Part shown: piece by piece, positions 46,606 through 57,232 of the stretch
How positions within the stretch are numbered: position 1 is the first letter of the stretch
Layout: every line of letters begins with the position of its first letter
DNA from: Fulvia fulva
Lineage: Eukaryota; Ascomycota; Dothideomycetes; Mycosphaerellales; Mycosphaerellaceae
Reading direction: 5' to 3'
DNA: 64,000 nucleotides
Assembly: GCF_020509005.1 (NCBI RefSeq)
Contig: NC_063014.1
Coordinates: forward strand, 1,736,001 to 1,800,000
Translations under genes and position numbers: made by a program
Notes under the pieces: generated by a model
Seen by the model: only the letters and a program-made list of their open reading frames with translations
The model's database searches: none
Told to the model about the DNA's origin: nothing

Positions 46606-48459
46606 CTAGCATCTACTGCCTTTCAGCTGCTGATCGACCTGCCATCCATACTTATTCGCCTCTTGAACCACACTAGCCAAACGTGACCGAAACTCAGAGA
46701 TGTGATATTGAGCAATCTTGTTAGTCGCCGAGGGGTGATACAGCGCGAGGGTCGGGCGCTGTGGCAAGACACGACAAGCTTTGCGCAACAGCTCGATGCC
46801 CTCTTGTTTGCGCATGACATGTTCTTCGGCGTCAGCGGCACTAATTAATTGGCGGTTGTTGCTGTATGTTCCCGTCCATCGATCTGTATTGATCCCGTGC
46901 TCCAGTTCCAGGGATAGGCTCTCAAGTCTCCCGCCTTTGGTGAGAGCATGTACACACGATCGAACGGCAGAGAGTAGTCTATCACGATCGGAAGGCTGAA
47001 CGACGCCGAGACGTGACGCCGGGGTCGTCAAGTCGAGGATCGCGCCCTCGACGTAGTCGTCGTGGATGCCCCGATGCCAGAGAGGAACGTGGATGGAGAT
47101 GCTGCGGATGCGTCGGACATTGGTAGGTCCGACGGTGGCGAGGAAAGATTCCAGCTGCATCCAGGCAGCTGTGGGCCATGGGAAGGCGAAGGTGTTCTGG
47201 CCAAGTCAGCAAGAGGACAACTTCGAAGTATCGGGTCCACCTACCTCGCAGTAGAACACCGTGACTGCACGTCTATGGACCTCGCGAGACACTCGAAGCA
47301 GCCCCGTAGTAAGCCCTCTGCCCGGCCCACGAAGCTTACGAGTCTTGTTGCCACGAACCTCCAGGGCGTCTTTGAACTTGCTGCAGTCGGACTTCATGAG
47401 TCTGACATCTTCCAACAGCTTTGTCCATTCCACTGGCACCGTGTAAGACCCTCCGCTAGCTGGCAGTGTTTCGGTGGCGACAGGGATACGGCAATGCCCG
47501 TGTACAAAGGGCCGAAGCCAGGTGAAGTCGATCGTGATGGGGCTGTCCTTGACAAGCAGCAAAGATAAGATTCGATCCTGGACCCGTCCCGGCAGCCTGG
47601 TAAAAGGGAATGGCTTGGCGTGCTGAGGAGAGCCCGATGGGACATTGACGGCGGCGCGTGGCGTGCGCTCAGAGCCACGCCCTGCATCAACGCTGTCACC
47701 GATCTGTGGAATGTAGCGATCCACGTTGGCGAGGCGCTCGTTCCGCCGTCGTGCCACCAGGTCTTCGTACACAAGATCATCCTTGCTTGGGTCCCACTGC
47801 CGGCGTACGGCATTTTGTAGAGAGCTTCTGTTTTGATTGTCCCGGCCGCTATGCAAGCGATTGGCCTGATGTGCGTAGGATCTGGCGCCAGACTTCACTG
47901 AAAGTTGTGAAGATGGCTCGCGTGGAGTTCCTGTGAGCTCAGCCATGGAGTATGCGGCGCGGGAAACATCCGAGGACCGCGAAGATGGCCTACCTGGAGT
48001 CGACTTCATGCGTACCTCGATGCTGTTTGCCCCAGTACGATCGTCGAAAGGTCTCAGGGAGTTCCAAGGCTGGAAGGAGTCCTTGTCACCTCGTTCATGG
48101 TTAGAGAGAAGCTCAAATCGTGCCGGATGCACACCATCACTGGCGGCGCTGGCACGACGTACGCTCTCAGATGAGTCGCTGATCTTGACCCGCTTGGAAG
48201 GAGTGGGTGAGGTTGGTGCTGTCCGCTTGCGCAGGCGAGGGTCGAGGATAGGAGTAGGTGAGGTGTCCATGGTGGTGGCACTCGGTGCTGGGCTGGAAGG
48301 GCTGGACGCAGTGCTTGTTTGATCTGATGTTGCTGCTGCCGCCGCGAATATTGAGGCGGAGTCGATGAGCTTGTCTAAGTCTCGGTAGTATTGTTCTCGA
48401 TCAGTGTGATACATCTCGACAGGATCCATAGTCGTAGTCCATCGCGTGCTGGTGGTCAC
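46606..48459 (-). CDS. F-box-like/2EXR-type protein, two exons, unknown role
   Basis: Exon 1 runs from 48459 (or the inner ATG at 48429, MDPVEMYHTDREQYYRDLDK) to 47245. A 48-nt intron (47244-47197, GTAGGT donor, GGCCAG acceptor) joins in phase 0 to exon 2 (47196-46606), for about 600 aa. The N-terminal half is Ser/Thr/Pro-rich and disordered with a basic patch (PRLRKRT, PSKRVKIS). After it comes FPFTRLPGRVQDRILSLLLV, the F-box-like start, and then VSREVHRRAVTVFYCE joined to NTFAFPWPTAAW. This joint is the typical pattern of the fungal family, in which a conserved FYxENTF motif spans the intron. The C-terminus has helical LELEHGIN and EGIELLRKACRVLP parts. The substrate is unknown. A nuclear location is possible from the basic patch. 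Confidence 0.72.
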
Positions 48460-48984
48460 GAGCAGCGTTTGCAGCGGAAGGTGCAGATGCTTGTACGGAA
48501 GTTGCTATGAGCTTCTACCGATCTAGATCGGGAAGTTGCGTTAAGTGGGTCTCCACCGTTTGTTATGCGGCATCAATGCTCTCGACCTCGATCGCTGCGA
48601 TCAAGTCTATGCGCTCAGCAATGTCTCCCAGCTGGCAGCAAGATGGCCGGCTCCTAGATCGCACGACTGACATGTCCTTTACATACAACATTGGCCCTCC
48701 CCCGTGAGCCCGCACATCCCCGAGCGGCCCATTGTGATGCTTGCAGTCTGGTGAGCTCTGTCAATCATGCCGCCAGCCAGACACGCATACACTGCGCGTC
48801 GTGCAGCATTGTTTTGGCGCAGCGGAGCGGCCATGCAGGACGCAACATGTACCACGATATGATGCTTCTCCTGTTCTTATGGGCCTCGAATCTTGCATCT
48901 CTGCAACGACAATTTTTCGATTGCGCCTTGGCGAGTGGAGTGATGTGTACTTCTTCCTCGTTCTTCGTGTATACTTTCGTCCCT
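48460..48984. other. Intergenic stretch, nothing recognised
   Basis: About 0.5 kb between two minus-strand genes, with short overlapping frames only. Holds the promoter of the F-box-like gene and the 3' end of CMC2. Confidence 0.5.
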
Positions 48985-49275
48985 TCATGAGTTCTCATCG
49001 ATCTCTGCCCAGACCTTCTTCATGTGCTCTCTCTTCTTCTTGGCCTCTTCCCTGTTGGCCGCAGTCCGCTCGAGCCTAGCTCTCCGCAAGCACATATTCA
49101 TCTCCTGCTTCTTGTCACTGCACATCCCTATAGCCTTCCACATGAAGCCTTTCGCGTGGCACTCTTCGAGGGCGATCATGACCGCTTCACAGCCTAGATA
49201 TCGTCAGTGACAGGGGTTGCGACCCGTATAATAGAGCTTACCAGTCTGATCTTCGCGATGCAAGTGAGGATGCAT
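48985..49275 (-). CDS. CMC2: CMC2-like twin CX9C mitochondrial protein (two exons, 80 aa)
   Basis: Exon 1 is only 34 nt (49275-49242, MHPHLHREDQT). A 48-nt intron (49241-49194, GTAAGC donor, CTAG acceptor) is followed by exon 2, 49193-48985. The joined protein starts MHPHLHREDQTGCEAVMIAL, as CMC2 proteins do. It has two CX9C pairs, C-EAVMIALEE-C and C-SDKKQEMNM-C. A basic helical tail follows (RRARLERTAANREEAKKKRE). In the family both pairs form disulfides after Mia40-dependent import, and the protein supports cytochrome c oxidase assembly from the intermembrane space. Length is normal for CMC2. The exon 2 frame has an internal ATG, but starting there would lose the first Cys. Divergent from the prefoldin gene, 177 bp apart. 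Confidence 0.85.
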
Positions 49276-49452
49276 GATGGCTTACTACGGAACGATGAAG
49301 TGCTATGGATGTATTGTCAAGGTCATTGCCACGATCGTGAAGTCGATGAAGCATCCATCGATTCCAGAACGCTTACTCAGCGGAAACTTCCGCACGTGCT
49401 CGCAGCCACCACTTCTTGCCTTGCGTGTCGACCTCTTCAACGACATCCGACA
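49276..49452. promoter_or_regulatory. Shared divergent promoter of CMC2 and prefoldin subunit 2
   Basis: The two ATGs face away from each other across 177 bp. No other promoter space exists for either gene. Confidence 0.55.
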
Positions 49453-50270
49453 ATGTCGCAACAAGCCATCTCAGCGAAGAAACAGCAAGGTATACTTAAT
49501 CTGGCGCGGTGTCATTGTCCATACTGACAAAGACCAGAGCTGCAAGTCCAATACTCCAACTACAAGGAAACGCTCCAAGCAGTCGCGCAGAAAATCGGCG
49601 ACGTCGAACAGGAAGCCGAGGAGCACAAGTGAGTACATCGAATCCAACAATCTCGACATGAATACTGGCCACGCACACCAATGTAGCGGTGGCTCACCGC
49701 CAATCGGACTACTTCATCTTGCTTGAAGCGATATCATCCTTCTTGATTGGCCAACTGAACCTTCGTTCACCGCCACTATCTCAATGAGGCGGGACGCACA
49801 GTGCCGAGTTCCCCAAGGTGTACTTGGAGTCTGCAACAACATACCGACCGTGCATTGCCCTTCTAGCCCATATGTAGTACCTGCAGAAGCGCTCTTCCAT
49901 GACCAAACTTCCAGGCCATGCGACATTGACCCATGACTCCGGTTCATGCTTTGCATATGCATAAACGAAAAAGAGGCTGACGAGAGCACAGACTTGTCTT
50001 AGAGACACTCACGCCTCTTCCTGGTGATCGCAAATGCTTCCGGATGATCAATGGCGTTCTTACTGAAAGGACGGTCAGCGATATCTTGCCGACTTTGCAG
50101 ACGAATGCGGGTGGCTTGAAGAAGGTCCTGGAGGATCTCGTCAAGCAATATCAGAATAAGCAGACCGAGATGGAGAAGTGGAAGGCGAGTCACACGACCC
50201 GGGGAAGATCATGCACAGCATACTGACAAGCATGCAGAAGAAGAACAATATCCAAGTGGTTCAGCAGTAG
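49453..50270 (+). CDS. GIM4: Prefoldin beta subunit 2 (four exons, 117 aa)
   Basis: Exons are 49453-49489, 49538-49628, 49992-50184 and 50238-50270. Intron 1 (48 nt) and intron 2 (363 nt, unusually long) are GT-AG. Intron 3 (50185-50237, 53 nt) begins GCGAGT and has a TACTGAC branch and a CAG end, so it is a GC-AG intron. The product starts MSQQAISAKKQQELQVQYSN. The first helix continues VAQKIGDVEQEAEEHKLVLE. The beta-hairpin part is LTPLPGDRKCFRMINGVLTE, and the second helix is LPTLQTNAGGLKKVLEDLVK. It ends KKNNIQVVQQ, the usual C-terminus of subunit 2. Prefoldin is a hexameric cytosolic chaperone that hands unfolded actin and tubulin to CCT. Reading through intron 3 would replace the conserved end by unrelated residues, supporting the GC-AG call. 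Confidence 0.88.
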
Positions 50271-52853
50271 CTCTGACCTCGTTACAACCCACAGCGCGAT
50301 GACATCCTTTGATCGGAAAAGTCAGACCAGCATTCACAATGACAGTACCGAGATACTTTCGGCCCGGAGAATACATTATCGGACAATCAATATGTGTTGC
50401 ACAAGCGGTCTGGAAAGCCTACGCTCTTGTGACCACATGATTCTTCGCCCTGACTCATCGATTGTCCCGCGACGGTATTTCCGATGAACAGACCGCGCTG
50501 CCAGCACCGCCGTCGAAGATCACGCAAGGACAACTCGAAGGTATTTGGGTTGGATATTGCCGCCGCGAGAAATCCTCTGCCATGCCATGAAGAGGCTTAA
50601 GCGCAAGCCCGCCGTCGACCATGGAGGTGGCATTCCGGTCTTGCATACTTTCATTCAGGCGCATGTGCGATAGCGATGCTTATGTCCAGGTCTGAAGTGT
50701 GGCAGCCAGATCCGCTGCAGTCTCGAAGTAAGGATGTCAAACCATACTTTCCGAGAAGAAAGAGATTACAATCGAATTCCATCGCTTCAGAACTTCCGTT
50801 ACGCTCACATCACGTGTTTAGCAATGTCATTGACATGTACCTACATCGTGCCTCAACAACATCCAAATCAGCACATCATGATCAACAGGTGCGGTCCACA
50901 TTGATTGGTCGAGAGCAGTTCACATCTCAGCGTCACACGACATCGAGATGAGTGTCACCCGATAGCTACGGCATGCCTTTTTGATTGACACACCCCATGC
51001 GCTGTCCCGTCTGCTGCGCAATGACAGCTCCCATGAATCCACTGAAATGTCATCTTGCGCAACACACCCTCAGCGCACATCGCTAAAGGTGGGAGAACCA
51101 CTGCAGCGGGAGAAGTAAGCATGTAGCCCATGCAAGATGTGCTGGCCCGTTGCGTTAGCCTACAGTGGTCCGCCTTGCGCAGGCCCAATACTTGAGGCCC
51201 AAAGCGAGGCCAGCGTGATGATTGGATTCCAGAAGCTGTCAGGAACAGCCTCTCAACGACTGGTTAGCTGGACGTCAGGTCGCAAATTGACAGGGCTTTC
51301 ACAATGACTGTACTGTAATGCATGTCAAATCCTGGCGCAAGAGAGCTACAACTGTGAGCTGAACACGATAGAATGGCGTTACCACCACTGTGTGCCTCTT
51401 TTACTTGACAGCGCATCGTCTGCACGCTAGAATTGAAAGGATGCGTAGCCTGTGGGGGAGGGAACAGCGCACAAAGTCTTCCAGATCATGACTCCATCAA
51501 TGACCACGGGCGTTGGGTTGGGCGCTCCTGCAGCTCTCTCAATCGCAGCGCGGGATGAATTGTGTCCCGGCATTGCCCTGCTCATTCGAGGCACGACAGC
51601 CTTCAGACTGCAGAGAACAAGTCGCATATTCCCTGCGATGCGGACGCATTTATCACAATCCTCAGACGAAACACACGTCGAGTGAAGGGTGAAAGTGTGA
51701 AGAGTTCATCTCGAAGATGACGTCTCGGGCCTGTAGACTAGAAGAGCGGAAGAACATTGAAGTGCTTTTCCCTCTCATTGGTCACATTGACAGGGCAAGC
51801 GCGAGGGATTGGCGGCTCGCGCCTTGCTGGCCATTAAAGAATGCAGCACCACTTTCCTGACGGTGGAAGGCCCAATCATCACATTCTCCATTCACCCCGA
51901 TTTTTCTCATAGGCCAAGCACGGCTGCCAGCTTCCCTTGTGCGGAGTCGCGATAGTTTGGGGTGCCGCAGCAACGAACGCGTCTGACGAAGGCCCGCCGC
52001 AGCGCAGGCCAGCAGAGCAGATAATACCCCCTAAGCCCACCGCATCCGATCCGGGTCCAGAGCACGCGCGCATTGCGCCATCGTGTGGGTGTTGCAGTGC
52101 TGTCATTGGGCGTCAACGTCAACGACAACGAAACGACAACGTCAATCGTGGCTCGTTGGACGTTTGCTGAGTAGCTGCATCGGACTTGCTGCTGCTGCGA
52201 CTGTTGCTTGTGTTGCGCCGAACGATCGCAGCTGGAAGCTTTGCCCTCTCCGGCGCCAAGACCCGCGCGCTTTCCGCCACACCAGCGCGTGCCCGCCACC
52301 AGCATCCATCGACAGATCGCATAGTAGAGGAGTCGGCCTGCAGTATACCGCCAGCAGCAAGCAGCCAGGTCCAGGCCCGTCCACAGGCATAAGCTCATTC
52401 ACCAACAGGCGAACGCGCCATCGTCTGCCCCTCCGCCGCAGAGGATCGTCGGAAGGTGCCCGCGCTGCAATAACTCAACACCTGCACGCGCTTTCTTCAC
52501 CGCCGCGCCCCAGGCTCCGTAGCGCAGGACGGGTTTGGTGCAGTGGTCGACTGTCCCGTCACCAAGCAAGTCGGGGAGGGAGCTAGCTACAAATCTAATA
52601 CCCTTTTGCGTGGCGACAAGACCGCCCACCCTCGGCCCTAGTCGTCAAACACACCGACTCCACTGCAGCACACTACGACCGATTCTTTCGTGGTGCCTTT
52701 ACGTGCCGGTGCCCGGCAACGCGATTCCATCTGCACACCGTACACGCTAGTCGGTGGTACTGCAGCACCAGGGGTCGACGTTGACGTGGTGGCCAGCGAA
52801 TCATTGACAGCTCACACGTACCGAAGCGGTAAGGCACGTCCAGCGCTCATAAA
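50271..52853. other. Long intergenic stretch of 2.6 kb upstream of HAP3, with several CCAAT boxes
   Basis: No convincing gene. Many short frames overlap on both strands, including a GC-rich cluster at 51900-52600, but none reads like a protein and splice-site pairs do not help. CCAAT or its complement ATTGG occurs at 51185-51189, 51221-51225, 51777-51781, 51808-51812, 51872-51876 and 52105-52109. A CAACGT/CAACGA-rich patch follows the last one (about 52110-52150). Confidence 0.5.
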
Positions 52854-53964
52854 ATGTCGGCCTCCCCAGAACATGAGGTCGAAGCCGAACCGGCGGCCAC
52901 TGGATCGCCCAACGACAATGAGAACCAGCCGACGGACGAACAGAACGAAGAAGGCATGAGTCGACCAGAGGACGTCGGTTATGATTTCGAGGTCAAGGAG
53001 CAGGACCGATGGCTGCCCATAGCAAATGGTGAGTCGATGCTGTCCCCGTCGTTGTTGCGTTGCGTCTTGTAGCACCTTGCGTCTCACGACCCTGCGCGCT
53101 GGAATCCTTGTGTACCGTCCAATTTGTGCGCTGCTGTCCTTTGACACCTGCACCGCGACGGATGCTGCTGGTTACTGGCGTCGCTTCTCGCCCACATATA
53201 ACGTTGTCTGCACGGCCATCGAATCAGAGCACTCTTCGCCCGCCAACGATCTGCAGCATCCGTCTCGCCGCTGCCGACTGGACGACCAAATCAAGGCCAG
53301 CATGCCATCTTCATCCCCGCAATCGTCGTCGCCGCCACAGTCACAGCAGCGCGCAAAGAACCCGAATCGCAGAAACTTCGATCAGGATGCTAACATACAT
53401 AACTTTGCTCCAGTCGCGCGAATCATGAAGACTGCACTGCCCGAGAATGCCAAAATAGCAAAGGAGGCCAAAGAGTGCATGCAGGAGTGTGTTAGCGAGT
53501 TCATCAGCTTCATCACGAGCGAGGGTACGTACTTCTTCCTAGCGCCATCGAGCGGCGGCTATTAGTGTTTCCGCAAGCGCTAAGATCTGAGACAGCTTCC
53601 GAGAAGTGCCAGCAGGAGAAGCGCAAGACCGTCAATGGCGAGGACATCCTCTTCGCCATGACTTCTCTCGGCTTTGAGAACTACGGCGAAGCGCTGAAGA
53701 TCTACTTGGCAAGGTACCGAGAGGTATGTTCTGAAACTCGCAACACATATTGCACTGTCCCCATATATCTTATCTCATATATATACTAACCCTCACCCCA
53801 AGAACCTCGTCGCTCGAGGCGACCAGAAGCCCGCCGCTGCCGGTGGCGCTGGCAACTCGGTCACTTCGCCATCTTACGACAATGCCAACCACAACGCCCT
53901 TGGACTGGAAGCTGATGGCACCAACGACTTTGCGTACCCGGGGCAAGGTGCTGACAGTTATTGA
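52854..53964 (+). CDS. HAP3: CCAAT-binding factor subunit HAP3 / NF-YB (HapC), four exons, 191 aa
   Basis: Exons are 52854-53028, 53414-53524, 53596-53723 and 53803-53964. All three introns are GT-AG (385, 71 and 79 nt) and join in frame. An acidic N-terminus ([20 protein letters not shown]) is followed by the NF-YB histone fold (about residues 48-140): [40 protein letters not shown], then [20 protein letters not shown] and [12 protein letters not shown]. The C-terminus is Gly/Asn-rich and ends [19 protein letters not shown] dimerises with HAP5/NF-YC, and with HAP2/NF-YA it binds CCAAT; in ascomycetes the complex also works with HapX in iron control. Positions of the introns inside the histone fold agree with known fungal HapC genes (from memory). 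A coding-like second frame lies directly after the stop (see findings). Confidence 0.92.
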
Positions 53965-54277
53965 AGGAAACTGCTGCGGAATGCTCAAGTGCTGCAGCAA
54001 AGGCCAAGGCGAAAGGTGACGCACACGCAATCCGCCGCGGTTCTGGAGGCACCAACGCTAGCGCGCAGGGACAGGTGTCCACGCAAAGCGACGACGATGA
54101 AAGTGACATGGGCTTGCGTTCCGACCTAGAGTGAGCCCGATTGGCGTTCTAAGGCGAATCCGGAGTTGAACAGGTATTTTTCCAAAGACATGCGATGAGA
54201 AGTTTGGGCCGGAGCATGCGATGGCTAGATGTACATGCTTGGGGGAGACATGAATCAGCCATGGGATCAGGGATGGC

Positions 54278-54318
<41 letters not shown>

Positions 54319-54859
54319 CTTTTAGACTATGATGCTGCTCACGCAGGTAATTGCTGTAAAACTACGAAGCTGGTATGCCCATGAGGCAGGGCAGGGAGAG
54401 GGAGGAAGAGGACTAGCTTGTCTAGCTGAGAAATGAAGTTTCATATGTTTTACATGCTCGTCGACCATTTCAATGCATCGTCTATCGCTCGATTGTGAAG
54501 GGAGGGAGTGGTTGAGTCTTTCGGTTCTGGTCGCGTGATATCGCGGAGTCGCGTGGCCGGATAAGGTCGGCGCTAGGCGCGTCGAGTTCCTGTCACCACT
54601 TCTCGAGACTCGAGGTGAGCTTGCCATTCGAGTATACATACACTCACTCGAACTCATGTGATGGATGTGTTTTGCTAACAATTAGCGAATGACTTCCGAG
54701 ATGAGACTACTGGCTGGACTACTCACCACTCTCTCGTTAGCTTGCCGAAGTCGTCACCACGTGCTTGCCCCGTGAACGTCCGGCCACACGACCAGCTCCA
54801 ATACACGACCTGGCCCGCTGCCTGGTCAGGCGACCGTACGATTCACCTTCGAGACGACT
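53965..54859. other. Stretch between HAP3 and the RTC4-domain gene
   Basis: The first 170 bp (to 54134) hold a coding-like frame that could be an alternative HAP3 C-terminus. A (CAA)n microsatellite lies at 54277-54319. The rest must include the HAP3 terminator and the RTC4-domain promoter. The open frame on the minus strand at 54322-54681 has no support. Confidence 0.5.
54277..54319. repeat. (CAA)n microsatellite
   Basis: About 14 perfect CAA units in the probable 3' region of HAP3; it reads as poly-Leu on the other strand, which explains a false open frame there. Confidence 0.92.
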
Positions 54860-56452
54860 ATGGCCACACGGCGTCAGGGTCTTACCAGACATGCTCCTGC
54901 CCTGCTTAGGAAGGTAGCTGGGAAAGAGCATGCTTCGGACGAGAATCACGAACCCGAACTGGAGGCATTGTGTCAAAAGCCGAAGGTGCAACGAATAGAC
55001 AAGGTCGAAAAGGTGTATCCTTCACCAGCAACTACAGCAAGCGGGAGTAGTTCTCAGGCGCAGGCAATGGAGAATGGGTCGGACGCCGAGCCTGAGAGCG
55101 ATGACGATCTGCCGACTTTCAAGGTACTCGCGGACTTCAAGAAGCCTACAGTTACCAGCATTGAAGCTGTGAAAGATGGCGAATTGACGAAGTTCAGGAT
55201 GCCAGGAGCACTGGGCAAGGAACAGGAAAAGAAGGGCAATGCCTCAGACGATGAGTTCGACAATGAGCCTGACTGGCTGGCAAGCTCGCAGCCTAAGTCT
55301 AAGAAGCGGAAAGTGATGCCAGCGACCAATATACACGCAACAGCAGGAGGCTCGAGACCTGGTGTGAAGTCCGTCAAGGTCTTTGGATCAGCGGGTCAGA
55401 AAAGGGAACAACGGCTCAAGTCCGACGAAGCGAAGAAGAAGCTGAAGGAAAAGGAGAAGTCCAGATTCAAAACTGCCACCGGGGTGTCGTCACCAGGAGA
55501 GATTTCCCCAGCTGTTGCCTTCAAGCTACCACAAAGGAACGCCTCCGAACTCTTCACGAGTAGTTCTGCAGACAGCCCCGTACGATTCGCAACAGCAGGC
55601 GCCGAAAGATCAGACCTGGATGAGCTCGAGTCGCTCAGCGATCTGGACGAGAAGGCCATCTCTACGATTGAAGAGGGGAAACAGTTCCTCCCACCACCCA
55701 AACCCTATGTGTCTACCCACAAGTGTGAGCACTGCGAGCAAGACGTGGAGAAGCTTCTGTATGAAGAGTTTCTCGACACGCATCACAAATCTGGTAAGGA
55801 GCTCGACTTCAAATGGCAAAGAAGGTTTTGCACACATCACAAAAAGTCCAAAGCAGAAGCTCTGTGGAAAGAACGAGGTTACCCGCAAACGATTGACTGG
55901 AGAGGCCTCCCGCGAAGAATGGGGAAGCACGATGATTTCTTACGGCAGATCTTGAGAGACGAGCAAGAGTCTGTGCATCGGAAAGCGCTGCAACGGCAGC
56001 TTGCCCCAGGTCGAAGATCGAAGAACATCGGACAGATGGTGATGGACAAGAATGTGAAAGCTGGTACATTGGTTGGCTACTATGGTCCGAGAGGCCAGAA
56101 AGCAATGTTCGTCTATCCCTTTCCTTCACCGCCTGCCTACCCCTGTACTGACATCTCCAGGGTCGACCACATCATCGATAACCTCTCCGATGATATTCGC
56201 GAGCAAGCGATCAACGACGATATCGTCATGGCATCCGGCGCACAAGGTGGCGTGTCGGGCTTTGTGCAGTGTGTGCTGGTCCCACATCTTGCGGAGATGT
56301 TGATCAAGGAAGACTTGTTTTTGACTCACGAATGGGAAGCGGAGGTTCGCGATGTTATTGCTGAGAGTGGCGAGCTTGGCGAGCTGATGAATCCGGAGAC
56401 TGAGGATGAGATCAAGGAGGTTGATGATGACGCTGACGATGATGAGTTATGA
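54860..56452 (+). CDS. RTC4: RTC4-domain protein (restriction of telomere capping 4 family)
   Basis: An open frame of 530 aa from the ATG at 54860 (MATRRQGLTRHAPALLRK). The first 280 residues are disordered, acidic and Lys-rich, with basic clusters (KSKKRKV; KREQRLKSDEAKKKLKEKEK) that could be nuclear signals. A Cys pair follows (HKCEHCEQDVEKLLYEE), then the RTC4 domain from about residue 300: FLDTHHKSGKELDFKWQRRF, RGYPQTIDWRGLPRR, GYYGPRGQKAM, and VSGFVQCVLVPHLAEMLIKE to the acidic end. In yeast RTC4 modifies a telomere-capping defect; the biochemical role is unknown. Bases 56107-56160 are probably a 54-nt intron (GTTCGT donor, CTGAC branch, CCAG acceptor); removing it gives AMVDHIIDNL and 512 aa, closer to the family, without changing frame. 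Confidence 0.82.
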   Translation: MATRRQGLTRHAPALLRKVAGKEHASDENHEPELEALCQKPKVQRIDKVEKVYPSPATTASGSSSQAQAMENGSDAEPESDDDLPTFKVLADFKKPTVTSIEAVKDGELTKFRMPGALGKEQEKKGNASDDEFDNEPDWLASSQPKSKKRKVMPATNIHATAGGSRPGVKSVKVFGSAGQKREQRLKSDEAKKKLKEKEKSRFKTATGVSSPGEISPAVAFKLPQRNASELFTSSSADSPVRFATAGAERSDLDELESLSDLDEKAISTIEEGKQFLPPPKPYVSTHKCEHCEQDVEKLLYEEFLDTHHKSGKELDFKWQRRFCTHHKKSKAEALWKERGYPQTIDWRGLPRRMGKHDDFLRQILRDEQESVHRKALQRQLAPGRRSKNIGQMVMDKNVKAGTLVGYYGPRGQKAMFVYPFPSPPAYPCTDISRVDHIIDNLSDDIREQAINDDIVMASGAQGGVSGFVQCVLVPHLAEMLIKEDLFLTHEWEAEVRDVIAESGELGELMNPETEDEIKEVDDDADDDEL

Positions 56453-56869
56453 TGTGCGGTGTCGATATATCGTTGGCCTTCGAGAGGTTTGGCGGATGCC
56501 GTTGTGTATGCTCGCTTCGCTGGACATATTGTATGCTGTATGGCGGCTGTCATGGCCGGCGTACATTTCGACCATTCCCATGCCCGTCCCGTCTCTTCTG
56601 CTCCCACTGCCCAGCTCTTGACCTTCATCATCACGCGCATCTCGGATCTTGCGCTCATTCCTCGTGGCAGGCATACATCGTCCAGAGAGCGAAGAGGTTG
56701 CTCCTATGCGTTGCTTTCTCCCGCCTTCCCACGCCGTTCCCTTCCCCTGATAACCTTTGTGCACATCTTGGTCTCTTGTCCACACATCACCTCCTTCTCC
56801 TGTGTTCTATGCTTCGGCCTGATCTCACACCCTTCTCGTGCATGCTGAACCCACGAACGTGTCTTAAGC

Positions 56870-57232
56870 TTAATTTCCACTCAGATCCTCTATCCGTCTC
56901 AACATTCTCGAGTGTCTATCAACCTCTTCCTGTATATCCTTGATCTTCAGCTTCTCCAAGTCTAGATTCATTTCCTTTCCATCTTCTGCAATCGAGAATT
57001 AGCCTCGTTGATCCCTCCCTGTGCCTCCTGCGTCTTGAGACAACTTACTAAACTTCAACCCCAAAAACACCGGCGTAGCAGCCTGTGCTTTCGGCAACAT
57101 TTTGACGTCGATGGCCATGGTTGAGCGGGCATTGGGTGGGAGTAGGGCGAGGAAGTTGCGGGCGGTTTTGCCGGAGCGCGCGTTGAAGGGTGAGAAGGTC
57201 GTGGTGACGCCGGTGAGGTATTTCGTTATCAT
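56870..57232 (-). CDS. MRPL44: Mitochondrial large-subunit ribosomal protein mL53 (MRPL44 type), two exons, 99 aa
   Basis: Exon 1 is 57232-57049 and exon 2 is 56985-56870. They are separated by a 63-nt intron with GTAAGT donor and GCAG acceptor. The product starts MITKYLTGVTTTFSPFNARS, then GKTARNFLALLPPNARSTMA. It continues AQAATPVFLGLKFKDGKEMN and ends in a coiled-coil helix (IQEEVDRHSRMLRRIEDLSG). This is the mL53/L53 fold of fungal mitoribosomes; the basic N-terminus itself serves for import. Without splicing the frame runs into SQDAGGTGRDQRG, which is not family-like. It is convergent with the RTC4-domain gene, about 0.4 kb apart. Confidence 0.85.

Noticed and set aside
51907..52398. 163-codon minus-strand frame in the HAP3 upstream region
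   Set aside because: GC-rich sequence with long frames on both strands at once; poly-Gln and Cys/Trp-rich reading looks random.
54058..54318. Minus-strand frame beginning with poly-leucine, resembling a signal peptide
   Set aside because: The leucine run is the reverse reading of the (CAA)n microsatellite at 54277-54319.
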